A DNA stretch of 42,220 nucleotides from Candidatus Parcubacteria bacterium (GCA_023128895.1 JAGMDC010000007.1:1-42220), one strand, 5' to 3'. Shown: positions 10,219-19,863, counted from the first letter of the stretch. Translations and numbers: made by a program. The notes: generated by a model from the sequence alone, not told the origin.

Positions 10219-12120
10219 ATGTTTGAAACCCGAAAATTGAAAAAATTTTTGCTAAGTTTCGCATCTGTCAAAAAAACAACTTCATTGCTGATTTTGTTTT
10301 GCGTTATCGGCGGCATAATGGTTCCAATCTATCCTGCCAATGCCTGGCCTTCCTGGTGGGACGCGGTAGTCGTGGGCACTTTACCTGTTACTGCCCCGCT
10401 TCTTGGCGCAATAGCAGGCGCAAAATTTTTAAAAAGCAAATTGGACGAAGGCGGAATAAATATTTTTGAGGGAATGCTTTCTGTAGGCATTACTGGCTTA
10501 GTATCAGTCAGCTCTGTTTTTCTGTCACTTGGCCAAGGGGCTTTGGGCTGGGTGACCAGCCCTGGTTTTGTTAATGTGAGTTTTACAGGCGATGACAATA
10601 CAATCGTCGCAGAGGGATGGAAGATTGTCAGAAATCTTGTGAATATGTTTATTGTTCTAGGCTTTGTTATTGTTGCCCTTGCCACTATTATCGGCATACA
10701 AGAATACAACGCGCAAAAACTTTTGCCCGGTTTAATCGCAATAGCGCTTTTAATCAATTTCACGCCGGTAATCTGCGGTTTAATGATTGACGCTTCAAAC
10801 ATAGCGATGAATCATTTTTTATCAGGCGCGACATTGAATAGGGGTTTTATTGAAACTATAGATTACCAAACAGGCGCGATACTTGAAAAAGAGGGACTTG
10901 AATTGACAGAGAAACTCGGATTAGCAGCGGGCTTGGCTGGTTTTAATATTCTTGGAGGAATTATTTTCATGCTTTTCGCTCTTTTGTTCGCCGTAAGATA
11001 TGTCGCGCTCTGGATTTTAGTTATTTTGTCGCCTTTGGCGTTCTTTTGCTATATTTTTCCAAAAGCAAAAGGGGTATGGTCTGCCTGGTGGACGCAATTT
11101 TTTCAATGGTGCATTATTGGAATACCAGCGGCTTTCTTTATCTATTTATCAAACAATCTCACAGCTGAAATGATGAGAGGAAGTATGCTTGGCAAACCAA
11201 CTGGCGAAATCAGTGTAACCGGGTTCAGCGCTTTATTTATGTTTATGGTGCCTATGATGTTTATGGTTGTTGGATTGTTCGCTTCCTTAAAGACCGGCGC
11301 AATGGGCGCGAATATGATAACCGCATACGCGCAGACAACAGGAAAGCAAGCCACTACAAGAGTAAGCAAATGGGCTGGTGGGAAAGCCAAAAAACAAGTT
11401 GGTGAAATCGGCGAAAATCCTTGGGTTAGGAGAAGAATAGAAGGCGCGGGAAGAAGAGCTGAATGGCTTGATAAATACAAACACCCGACTGAAAGAGGGA
11501 GAGTTTTGGCAGACGCGACGCAAAGAGAAAAGAGAAACCAAGAAATAGAGGCAAGTAAAAAACGAATAATTCACTTATCCGCGGATGAAAGAGAAAAAGT
11601 GGCTGGAACAAATATTGAGAAAATAGGTAAATTCAGAGCAGACACTGAACAAGATATGCTTAGCGACCACGATAAGAGAAATATAAATGTTGTAAGAAAA
11701 TATGGAACGGGTAAAGATATAGGCGACGCGGAAAAGAAACGACCTGACTGGGCAGGGGATTTAGATACGGAAAAGGTTCAAAAAATTATGATGGCTGATA
11801 GCGTATCCGAGGAAGTGGCAAAAAAAAGAGTTGTCAGAAAAAAAATAGAAGGAATAACTCCGTTAAAACTGAGACAGGAAATACAACCAGAGGCATTGGA
11901 AAATGTTGATGTGTTTACTGCTATGAGTAAACAGCAATACGAAGAAATAAAAAATAAAGGCAAGAAAAAACACAGAGAAGCAATGAAAAAAAATATTACT
12001 AAAAATATACACGCGATAAGGCAGACAATTAATGAAATAGAAGATACCGGGCAATATGAGAGAGCGTCTGAATTAATGGATAGAGTAATAGAAATAGATT
12101 CCAGCCCGGATTTTGCTTAA
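10219..12120 (+). CDS. VirB6/TrbL-like multi-TM conjugation/secretion channel protein with long charged C-terminal tail
   Basis: Signal-like N-terminus, multiple TM helices, cytosolic-looking tail; neighbours PrgI- and VirB4-like genes. Start moved from 10192 because the first 9 codons are repeat copy B. Confidence 0.68.
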   Translation: MFETRKLKKFLLSFASVKKTTSLLILFCVIGGIMVPIYPANAWPSWWDAVVVGTLPVTAPLLGAIAGAKFLKSKLDEGGINIFEGMLSVGITGLVSVSSVFLSLGQGALGWVTSPGFVNVSFTGDDNTIVAEGWKIVRNLVNMFIVLGFVIVALATIIGIQEYNAQKLLPGLIAIALLINFTPVICGLMIDASNIAMNHFLSGATLNRGFIETIDYQTGAILEKEGLELTEKLGLAAGLAGFNILGGIIFMLFALLFAVRYVALWILVILSPLAFFCYIFPKAKGVWSAWWTQFFQWCIIGIPAAFFIYLSNNLTAEMMRGSMLGKPTGEISVTGFSALFMFMVPMMFMVVGLFASLKTGAMGANMITAYAQTTGKQATTRVSKWAGGKAKKQVGEIGENPWVRRRIEGAGRRAEWLDKYKHPTERGRVLADATQREKRNQEIEASKKRIIHLSADEREKVAGTNIEKIGKFRADTEQDMLSDHDKRNINVVRKYGTGKDIGDAEKKRPDWAGDLDTEKVQKIMMADSVSEEVAKKRVVRKKIEGITPLKLRQEIQPEALENVDVFTAMSKQQYEEIKNKGKKKHREAMKKNITKNIHAIRQTINEIEDTGQYERASELMDRVIEIDSSPDFA

Positions 12121-12141
12121 TATTTAATTTTGAATACTTTA

Positions 12142-12558
12142 ATGAAATATAATACAAATATAAAAATAATTTTTCCAGAAAACACTGTTTTAATTATCGC
12201 TAAAATTATGAAAAAATATGGGGTAGCAGAGAAAAGAGAAACGATATTTGAAAAATTAGAAAAACAAGAAACAACTAATGCAAAAAAAATAGCAAAAATC
12301 ATCAAAAAAGCGGCTGAAGAAAAAGCGCCTATCAAAACAATTTCTTCTAATATCCAAAAACATTTAAAGATTCCGACAAAACAAGCGAAAAAAATGGCTC
12401 AAGAGATTCAGAAAAATATCTTAAACCTTGTAAAAGAAACTCTGGTTAAAGGCGAAGAAATAAACGAGAAACCAATCAAAACAATACCAAATAAATTTTC
12501 AATAAAAAAATCAAAAGAAGAACAAAATCCAGACGCATATAGAGAAACAATTAAATAA
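12142..12558 (+). CDS. Small Lys-rich helical hypothetical protein
   Basis: ORF of ~139 aa, coding-like, same strand as operon. Confidence 0.5.
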   Translation: MKYNTNIKIIFPENTVLIIAKIMKKYGVAEKRETIFEKLEKQETTNAKKIAKIIKKAAEEKAPIKTISSNIQKHLKIPTKQAKKMAQEIQKNILNLVKETLVKGEEINEKPIKTIPNKFSIKKSKEEQNPDAYRETIK

Positions 12559-12582
12559 ATTGAATAAAAAGAAAAATAAAAC

Positions 12583-12608
12583 GGGGATTTACTCCCCTTT
12601 TTTTATTC
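12583..12608. terminator. Terminator between convergent genes
   Basis: GGGGA-TTTAC-TCCCC followed by a T-run on + and T-rich DNA on -. Confidence 0.65.
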
Positions 12609-13835
12609 ATATTTTTTGGCTACCTGTTCAAATTTTTCTTTCTTATGCTTATATGTATCTCCTGTCGCCTCTGTTTTTTCTGTCGCCTCTGTTTTTTCTG
12701 TTTTCTCCGTTTTTCCCGCGCTGCCGGCGATGATCTGTTGAGCCGCCGCACCTGCTACGAGCGCTTCGGCTATATTGCCAGCGATAGTGCTGCTCCCGCT
12801 ACTCGTCTGAAACCGTATCAATTTCACGACTTCTTTTCCTGTATCTACTTGCAATCCTTTAGACACCTGTAACTCGTAAATGCTATGCGCTATTTGGTCG
12901 GCGTTCATTGGATCAAATCCTCCCTCAACAAGTTTCTTTCTGATAGCCCCAACTACCTCTGTCTCCCTTTGCAGTCTTCGCGCTTCATATTTCGCTCCTT
13001 GCGCGAATAATTTCTCTTTGTCTGGCTGGGAAATCGCTTTTTTAAGGTCCTTGTCTTCCAAATCCACTACTCTTAATGCTACATCTGTTTTATCTGTATT
13101 CAAACCGCCTAATTTGAAGGGGCTATTTTTACCTGTAATTCTCTCATTTACTATATCTAGTATCTTTGCTCTGCCGTCTTTTTCTGTTGCTATGCCCCAA
13201 GTCATTGACCCTATTGCTTCCCTAAAAGCGCTGTCTATTTCTCCGACTACATAATCTCTCAGCCCTTCTTCTGTGGTAGGAGTCCCTCTTTCTATGGCAT
13301 TTTTCACGCTTTGAAAATCTCTATTAAACTCTGTGTATATCACGGCGTCAACGACTATCATTTGTTTCCCAAACTCTTCTTCGTTTTCTCCTTTTCCTTC
13401 TTTGCCTTTCTTTGAAATGGCTAATCGCGGGTCAAAATTTAATTTCAACCGCGTTTTAGGAATTTTCACTAATCCGCAATGAGGTAATCGCGGCACCAAA
13501 CAAGGGCCTGAATCACGATAACCCACTATCTTTTCAAAGAAAATAACTGCTGCAATGTGCTTTTTGTCCACCATCCGTATCCATGTGGCAAGCCATATCG
13601 CTGTCAAAAACGCCAACGCTACTATCACTGTTACCATTGAAATTTTTAGCAACGCGCTTAAAATCCCTGACAGCGCAAAAAATGCCGCAGTTGCTCCTAT
13701 AATTATTCCTATTGTCTTTGATTCATTCCATTCGCCTCCTCCATCGCTCGACACCTGCGCTTGCTGACTGCTCTGACCTGTTGGTGTTGCCGTGTTCTCC
13801 GATGTATCGTTCCCTAAAATATCTCCTAAAGTCAT
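12603..13835 (-). CDS. SPFH/Band-7-like membrane protein
   Basis: Two TM helices, then VIFFEKIVGYRDSGPCLVPRLPHCGLVKIPK and a helical C-terminal half (YEARRLQRETEVVGAIRKKLVEGG); TEKTEKTEATEKTEA tail. Confidence 0.6.
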   Translation of the reverse strand: MTLGDILGNDTSENTATPTGQSSQQAQVSSDGGGEWNESKTIGIIIGATAAFFALSGILSALLKISMVTVIVALAFLTAIWLATWIRMVDKKHIAAVIFFEKIVGYRDSGPCLVPRLPHCGLVKIPKTRLKLNFDPRLAISKKGKEGKGENEEEFGKQMIVVDAVIYTEFNRDFQSVKNAIERGTPTTEEGLRDYVVGEIDSAFREAIGSMTWGIATEKDGRAKILDIVNERITGKNSPFKLGGLNTDKTDVALRVVDLEDKDLKKAISQPDKEKLFAQGAKYEARRLQRETEVVGAIRKKLVEGGFDPMNADQIAHSIYELQVSKGLQVDTGKEVVKLIRFQTSSGSSTIAGNIAEALVAGAAAQQIIAGSAGKTEKTEKTEATEKTEATGDTYKHKKEKFEQVAKKYE

Positions 13836-14076
13836 TTTTTCTTTTTTTCACCTCCTTTTTATACCCTCATTTCTAAATTCTATATTCTAAATTCTATATT
13901 CTATTTTAAGGGTGCTGATATAATCATAGCATTTGTTTTGATTTTGTCAAGGTTAATAATTTTATCAACAAACCCTATTTCCCCTATTTCTCTATTTATG
14001 GTAAAATAAATAAAATAATTTTGACATTTGCTAATTTTACATTTTAATTTGTCATTTTACACTTAGCGAAGCGATT

Positions 14077-14478
14077 ATGGAGTTTACTGTTCCAAAATTT
14101 ATTGAGAAAGAAGCGAAAATCATAGGGCCTTTGACTTTTAAACAATTTTTATGTTTGCTCATACCAGGAGCCACTGTGTTTCTCGCTTATTATACTTTGC
14201 CTCTTGCCATTGCTATTCTTCTCGCTATTGTTTTAATGGGCGGCGGTATTGCTCTTGCTTTTTTGAAAATCGGGGGCAGGAGTTTTCCTGTTGTTATGAA
14301 AAATTTTGTAACCTTTTATCCTTCTGTAAAATTATATGTCTGGAAAAGAAAAGCCATACCGCCGAAAATAATAAAAAAAGAAGAAGTAAAACAAAAGAAA
14401 AAAGAAATTGCTATTTCTCCAAAGGTTACCGAGAGCAAACTGAAAAATTTATCCAGTAGAATTGAAACCTTTAGATAA
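14077..14478 (+). CDS. PrgI family protein (T4SS-associated small membrane protein)
   Basis: FTVPKFIEKEAKIIGPLTFKQFLCLLIPGATVFLAYY. Confidence 0.75.
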   Translation: MEFTVPKFIEKEAKIIGPLTFKQFLCLLIPGATVFLAYYTLPLAIAILLAIVLMGGGIALAFLKIGGRSFPVVMKNFVTFYPSVKLYVWKRKAIPPKIIKKEEVKQKKKEIAISPKVTESKLKNLSSRIETFR

Positions 14479-14488
14479 ATATAAAATT

Positions 14489-15133
14489 ATGGCGCAGCCA
14501 TCCACACAAAGTTTTTTAGAAATCGGACAAATCAAAGAAGGCGTGCTTATTCTGAAAAGCAACGCGTTAAGGAGCATATTAATGGTCTCGTCTTTGAATT
14601 ACGCGCTGAAATCAAACGAAGAGCAAACCGCGATTATTTATCAATTCCAAAATTTCCTGAATTCTCTGGATTTTACCTGCCAGATTATTGTTCAGTCCAG
14701 ACGGTTAAATATTACTGGCTATCTTGAAAAATTGCGCAAAGCAGAGGAAAAACAAACCAATGATTTGTTAAAAATTCAAATATCCGGATATATAGAATTT
14801 ATAGAAAGTTTAGTTGGCACTGGAAGCATTATGAATAAATCGTTTTTCGTAATAGTGCCTTTTAGTTTGTTTGACGAGCGAAAACAGCAGCCAAAAGATG
14901 GAATAAAACTGCAAGCCCCGAAATTCCCAATCCTAACTGAAGAAACTTTTAAGCGATGCAAATCCCAATTAATGCAAAGAACTAATTTTATAATGATGGG
15001 ATTGGCAAGATGCGGATTAAAAGCCACGCCGCTAAATACTTCTGAAATAATTGAATTATTCTGGTCATTGCACCACCCAAAAAGAGCCGAAGTCGGCTAT
15101 TATCCTGAAATGCCGCCAGAATTAACCCTATAA
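14489..15133 (+). CDS. VirB4 N-terminal/TraC-like companion protein
   Basis: FLEIGQIKEGVLILKSNALRSILMVSSLNYALKSNEEQ; directly upstream of VirB4 ATPase. ATG 14489 preferred over TTG 14462. Confidence 0.55.
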   Translation: MAQPSTQSFLEIGQIKEGVLILKSNALRSILMVSSLNYALKSNEEQTAIIYQFQNFLNSLDFTCQIIVQSRRLNITGYLEKLRKAEEKQTNDLLKIQISGYIEFIESLVGTGSIMNKSFFVIVPFSLFDERKQQPKDGIKLQAPKFPILTEETFKRCKSQLMQRTNFIMMGLARCGLKATPLNTSEIIELFWSLHHPKRAEVGYYPEMPPELTL

Positions 15134-15149
15134 TTTATTTTCAAGTAAA

Positions 15150-15300
15150 GCGAGGGAAGTCCAAGCGAGCTTGCTCGCTTGGACTTCCGAGCGAACGCGA
15201 AAATGTAGCCCAGACATACATTTTCTAATACCCCACCGCTCTGCGGTGGGGTAAAATACAAACCTTTAGGTGGGATTTGATACCCTGCCCAAAGTCTGGG
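15150..15300 (+). promoter_or_regulatory. Structured leader upstream of virB4, including palindromic element copy C
   Basis: Perfect 16-bp stem with TT loop (15155-15188), 9-bp stem with loop GCCCAGACA (15199-15225), 11-bp stem with TCT loop (15229-15253), and GTCTGGG (15294-15300) complementary to loop CCCAGAC (15209-15215). Confidence 0.5.
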
Positions 15301-15310
15301 ATTCATTAAT

Positions 15311-17098
15311 ATGAAATTTCCTTTTTTTAAAAAACCAAAACAAAATATCGTAGAAAAATTGTTTGAAAAAGAAACACTAAGAGCCGCGGACATTATTGCC
15401 CCTGCTTCTATTAAAGTAGAACAAAGCCGATTACAGATAGGAGATGAACGGTTTGCTAAAACATTTTTTATTTTTTCCTACCCGCGTTATCTAAACTCCG
15501 GCTGGCTGTCGCCGATTATAAACTTAGACGTTCCAATGGATGTTTCTTTTTTTATCCACCCTATCGCGAGCGGGATAGTGTTAAAACAATTAAGAAAACG
15601 GCTCACAGAAATTCAGGCAGAACTTTTAACAAGAGAGGAGAAAGGACTTATTCGGGACCCGACTTTGGAAACAGCGTTAAATGATATTGAAAATTTAAGA
15701 GACCAGCTTCAAACAGCCCAGGAAAGAATGTTTAAGTTTGGGCTTTATATCACTGTTTACGCAAACCAGGAAAAAGAACTCGCGGAAACAGAGACAGAAC
15801 TGCGTTCTATTTTAGAATCACGGTTGATTTATATCAAACCCGCGTTATACCAGCAAAAACAAGGATTTACTTCCACCTCCCCTTATGGGCTGGACCAATT
15901 AGGAGTGCACAACACTGTAAACACTGAACCATTGTCCAGTATTTTTCCTTTTATCTCTTTTGATTTGTCTTCCAACGAAGGCATCTTATACGGAATTAAC
16001 AAACACAACAATTCTTTGGTTTTGTTTGATAGATTTACCATGGAAAATTCAAACTTCACAATTTTCGGAAAATCCGGTTCCGGAAAGTCATTTTTGGTGA
16101 AAATTGAGGCGCTTCGGTCGTTAATGCTCGGCACTGATGTAATTATTCTTGACCCTGAAAACGAATATAAAGCGCTGGCAAACAGCGTCGGCGGCGCGTT
16201 TTTCAGCATTTCTTTGTCTTCTCCGCATCATATCAATCCTTTTGACCTTCCAGCGCCCCGGGAAGACGAAAGGCCTGAAGATGTACTACGTTCCAATATT
16301 ATTAATTTAGTAGGATTGTTCAGAATTATGTTCGGTGGATTAACGCCCGAAGAAGACGCGATTATGGACAGAGCGATAACAGAAACATACGCGGCAAAAG
16401 ATATTTCTGCGGACACCGATCCAAAATTATGGAGCAAAAACTTTCCTTTAATGCAGGATTTGGAAGCAGTGCTGGAAACAATGGACGGAGCGGAATCATT
16501 AGTAAGGAGGACAAGAAAATTCACCAAAGGAACTTTTGCAAAATTCTTTAACCAGCCGTCCAACATTTCCGTGAATAAAAGATTCGTAGTGTTTGGAATC
16601 AGGGATATGGAAGATGAATTAAGGCCTATAGCAATGTTTATGGTAATGAGATATATTTGGAACTCCGTCCGAGCGGAAATTAAAAAAAGAATATTAGTGG
16701 TGGATGAGGCATGGTGGATAATGCAGTCGGAAGACGGAGCTTCATTTTTGTTCGGCATCTGCAAGAGAGCCAGAAAATACTGGCTTGGCGTAACAACTAT
16801 TACGCAGGATGTGGCTGACTTTATGAAATCTCCTTATGGAAAACCAATTCTCACTAATTCGTCTCTGCATCTTTTAATGAAACAATCGCCTGCTTCTATT
16901 GATATAGTCCAAAAGACCTTTAATTTGACTGATGAGGAAAAATATATGCTTTTAGAGGCGGCTATTGGAGAAGGATTGTTTTTCGCTGGAATGAAACATG
17001 TGGCAATGAGGGTTGTCGCGTCTTACGCCGAAGAGCAAATCATCACCACAAACCCTGAAGAACTGCAAAAAATCAAATTGGCAAAAGAAACACAATAA
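15311..17098 (+). CDS. VirB4-like T4SS ATPase
   Basis: Walker A FGKSGSGKSFLVK, Walker B RILVVDEAWWIM, TTITQDVADFM. Confidence 0.88.
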   Translation: MKFPFFKKPKQNIVEKLFEKETLRAADIIAPASIKVEQSRLQIGDERFAKTFFIFSYPRYLNSGWLSPIINLDVPMDVSFFIHPIASGIVLKQLRKRLTEIQAELLTREEKGLIRDPTLETALNDIENLRDQLQTAQERMFKFGLYITVYANQEKELAETETELRSILESRLIYIKPALYQQKQGFTSTSPYGLDQLGVHNTVNTEPLSSIFPFISFDLSSNEGILYGINKHNNSLVLFDRFTMENSNFTIFGKSGSGKSFLVKIEALRSLMLGTDVIILDPENEYKALANSVGGAFFSISLSSPHHINPFDLPAPREDERPEDVLRSNIINLVGLFRIMFGGLTPEEDAIMDRAITETYAAKDISADTDPKLWSKNFPLMQDLEAVLETMDGAESLVRRTRKFTKGTFAKFFNQPSNISVNKRFVVFGIRDMEDELRPIAMFMVMRYIWNSVRAEIKKRILVVDEAWWIMQSEDGASFLFGICKRARKYWLGVTTITQDVADFMKSPYGKPILTNSSLHLLMKQSPASIDIVQKTFNLTDEEKYMLLEAAIGEGLFFAGMKHVAMRVVASYAEEQIITTNPEELQKIKLAKETQ

Positions 17099-17113
17099 AA
17101 AAATTATTAAATT

Positions 17114-17518
17114 ATGTCAGATCTTATGAGTCCAGAGGGGGTTGTAATGCTTGCTCTGGCAGTAATGTTAGATATAATAGGGATAATTTGTTTGATTTTA
17201 GACCTTGTTTTTGGAATAGGTGAAGTTCTTTCTTATATCCCTGATTTTATAGGTATTGGATTTTTTGGACTTTGGATTTTAATGCGTTCGCAAGAGGAAA
17301 AAACCTATAAACAAGCAAGAGGGGAAGTGGCAAGCGCAGTTGCTGAACATAAAAGAAAAGTCCAAGCAGCGAAAAAAGCGTTCAAAAAAGGCGCTAAAAG
17401 AGCTGGCAAAAGAGGATTTAAATTTTTATTCGCTATGGTTGGAGAACTTATCCCATTACTTGGCGCCCTGCCGTTTTGGACCATATTTGTACTTCTTGAA
17501 TTGAGAGGGGATAAGTGA
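17114..17518 (+). CDS. Small membrane protein with basic central segment
   Basis: TM helices flanking a Lys/Arg/Ala-rich segment; operonic. Confidence 0.55.
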   Translation: MSDLMSPEGVVMLALAVMLDIIGIICLILDLVFGIGEVLSYIPDFIGIGFFGLWILMRSQEEKTYKQARGEVASAVAEHKRKVQAAKKAFKKGAKRAGKRGFKFLFAMVGELIPLLGALPFWTIFVLLELRGDK

Positions 17519-17555
17519 TGTTTGTTTTTTCCAAAAAATAAAGTAAAATAAAATA

Positions 17556-18941
17556 ATGATTAACAATCAAAAAATTCTTTTAATACTTATCCTTATAGGA
17601 GTTTTTGGATTGTTCTGCGCTAGCAATTTTGTATTAGCCCAGGAAATCACCGATTATCCAACAATATCGGGCGCTGACACGCCTGGACCAGACACCACTC
17701 TGCCTCAGTATATCAAATATTTATTTAATTTCGGCATAGCGCTGGGAGGAATTTTGGCTTTTGTTGTTTTTGCTTTTGGAGGCGTAATGTGGGTTATGTC
17801 TGCCGGCAACCCGGTAATAATCGGTATTGCAAAAGCAAAAATGCTCAAAGGAATTATGGGTCTGGCTCTCCTGCTCGCCTCATACCTGATTATTGTTGCC
17901 ATAAATCCTGATTTAACTGTTTTAACTTTGGAAGATTTAGATTGGAAAGAATATACCGGTCGTAAATATGTTCCGGCAGACATAGACGCGAAAACTTATA
18001 AAGAAATGCCTATTGGCCTTTTAATTGAAGATATTTTGGCGAAAAATATCAGTTGTTTTGACAAAGACGGCAATTTAATTAACTGCAGAACTCAGGAAAT
18101 TATCCAGCACGCCAAAGAGGATATCTTTGCTCCTGATACACATTATAATTACTGCTATAAATATGATAATCGGGGCAATAAAAAAGAGTTAATGGATTAT
18201 CGCGACCGAATGGACTGCATAAAAAGACTTTTAGTCGCGATTAAAATAAAAAGCAATGAATTAAAACAAATATCTAAAAAATTAGAGATAGCGCTTAAAC
18301 AATGTAAATGCACAAACTGTGACCATGGCTATTGCATAGATGGATTTTGCAATGGTCGATGTAAATGTATTCCTTGTAAAAATCACTGCCATTGCTGCGG
18401 CAGTCCAAGAGAAGAACGGATATCCTGTTCAGGCAATCCTCCTTTCACGCTTTATACAGACCCCTGCCCCAACAGAAAGGAAATAGATGATATAAGAAAT
18501 GAAATTCACCAAATAATAAATGGAACTAAGAAAAAAATTGACGGCGCAAATATAATAGATGATCCATTGCATGACACAAAATTTTTATATCTTAAAGAAG
18601 CTCAAGAAAGGTTAAATGGCTTAAAACAAGAATTAAATAAAGACTTAGACGAGTTAAAAGAAGTAGAAGAACTAACAAAATTTCCTTACGGCAAGCGATT
18701 AAGTTTGGCAGAATATTTTGACAAAAAATTAAAAAGAAACATAAACAAACAAATGTTCAAACACTTCTATATCCCTGAATACGACAGTATTTCAAGATAC
18801 TGTAAGATATTTAACTGCAAAGATTTTGATAGTGATGTTTGTCACGGATACAGACTTAATGACAAAGGCATATTATGCAATTTATTCAATTTTGACGGCG
18901 ATCCAGCCACTTTCTATTATCCTAAAAAAGAATATGAATAG
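17556..18941 (+). CDS. VirB2/TrbC-like two-TM module fused to a coiled-coil, Cys/His-rich exported domain
   Basis: Signal peptide; TLPQYIKYLFNFGIALGGILAFVVFAFGGVMWVMSAGNP...AKAKMLKGIMGLALLLASYLIIVAINP; then CKCTNC...CNGRCKCIPCKNHCHCC. Confidence 0.65.
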   Translation: MINNQKILLILILIGVFGLFCASNFVLAQEITDYPTISGADTPGPDTTLPQYIKYLFNFGIALGGILAFVVFAFGGVMWVMSAGNPVIIGIAKAKMLKGIMGLALLLASYLIIVAINPDLTVLTLEDLDWKEYTGRKYVPADIDAKTYKEMPIGLLIEDILAKNISCFDKDGNLINCRTQEIIQHAKEDIFAPDTHYNYCYKYDNRGNKKELMDYRDRMDCIKRLLVAIKIKSNELKQISKKLEIALKQCKCTNCDHGYCIDGFCNGRCKCIPCKNHCHCCGSPREERISCSGNPPFTLYTDPCPNRKEIDDIRNEIHQIINGTKKKIDGANIIDDPLHDTKFLYLKEAQERLNGLKQELNKDLDELKEVEELTKFPYGKRLSLAEYFDKKLKRNINKQMFKHFYIPEYDSISRYCKIFNCKDFDSDVCHGYRLNDKGILCNLFNFDGDPATFYYPKKEYE

Positions 18942-19863
18942 CCATAATCATAAAATTATTTTCATTATATTGGCTCTGCCTTTAATCGGCGCCTTGACAT
19001 ATTCATTCTATAATTCCTATAGTAATGAAAATGCAAAGGTTTTTGCTTTTCTTGGAAAAGAAACAAAGTGCGTTGTTGACCCGGTTATAGAAAAAAAATT
19101 CTTGGGAACGGAAAGAGGCAAAATCCCGATTGGCGAAGCAGTTGACGAAGCAGAGGACTTTGCCCAAAAAATAATAGATGAAATGAACATTATAAATAGC
19201 AATCTTACAAATGAGATAAATGCTGGGAATGAATTAGTTTGGCTTCCTGAACAATGCGAATGTAAAAGGTGCACAAGCAGTATGGAAACAGATATTCTAA
19301 GGTGCCAATGGGAATGGACTACAGGTTCTGGATTAAACGAAAAAACGCATTCTTGCTCTTGCATTACTCAACATAATTGTAAATGTGTTTGCTCGGGCGA
19401 TGTCTGCCCGTTTGGCGAAATTGAAGGAAAAATAGATATAATCCAAGAAGCAGATTCAAATATTCAAAAATCTTTGGAAAGAATAATAGATTTAATTGAT
19501 GCGAAGAATTTATTGCCTGGTGACCCTGATAGATGGAATGTTTTGAATAAATTATTAAATTCGCGGGTAAAAATGGAGGAATGCATTATTGGCTATGACT
19601 CTGCGCTTGACGCGCCAAGAGCAAAAATGAATCTCTTGAGCTGCAGGATTGCCTTAGACAGAATATACTTGCATAAACTCAACATTGCCGGATATTTTGA
19701 AGATAATATATCTCCTTTCCCCCATTGTTATCCTTTTATTGCTGACAATACAATAAAATCTATTTGTATAGAAAACAAAGACAGCAAAGAATGCCGAGAA
19801 GCAATTAAGGATTATATGGATAACTATTTCTGCGCCGGCTATGTCGGCCTTGGCGATAAATAA
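18934..19863 (+). CDS. Membrane-anchored Cys-rich coiled-coil protein
   Basis: N-terminal TM MNSHNHKIIFIILALPLIGALTYSF; QCECKRC...SCSCITQHNCKCVCSGDVCPFG. ATG 18934 overlaps the previous stop by 8 nt; the track start at 18826 is inside the previous gene. Confidence 0.6.
   Translation: MNSHNHKIIFIILALPLIGALTYSFYNSYSNENAKVFAFLGKETKCVVDPVIEKKFLGTERGKIPIGEAVDEAEDFAQKIIDEMNIINSNLTNEINAGNELVWLPEQCECKRCTSSMETDILRCQWEWTTGSGLNEKTHSCSCITQHNCKCVCSGDVCPFGEIEGKIDIIQEADSNIQKSLERIIDLIDAKNLLPGDPDRWNVLNKLLNSRVKMEECIIGYDSALDAPRAKMNLLSCRIALDRIYLHKLNIAGYFEDNISPFPHCYPFIADNTIKSICIENKDSKECREAIKDYMDNYFCAGYVGLGDK

Noticed and set aside
12655-12715. CTGTCGCCTCTGTTTTTT tandem repeat as a regulatory repeat
   Set aside because: Encodes the TEKTEA tail of the SPFH-like protein; in-frame 18-bp repeat in coding sequence.
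14462-15133. Disrupted virB4 (frameshifted into 14489-15133 and 15311-17098)
   Set aside because: The first ORF ends cleanly, is followed by a structured spacer, and the second starts with its own ATG and a complete ATPase; split organisation looks genuine, though I cannot compare relatives.
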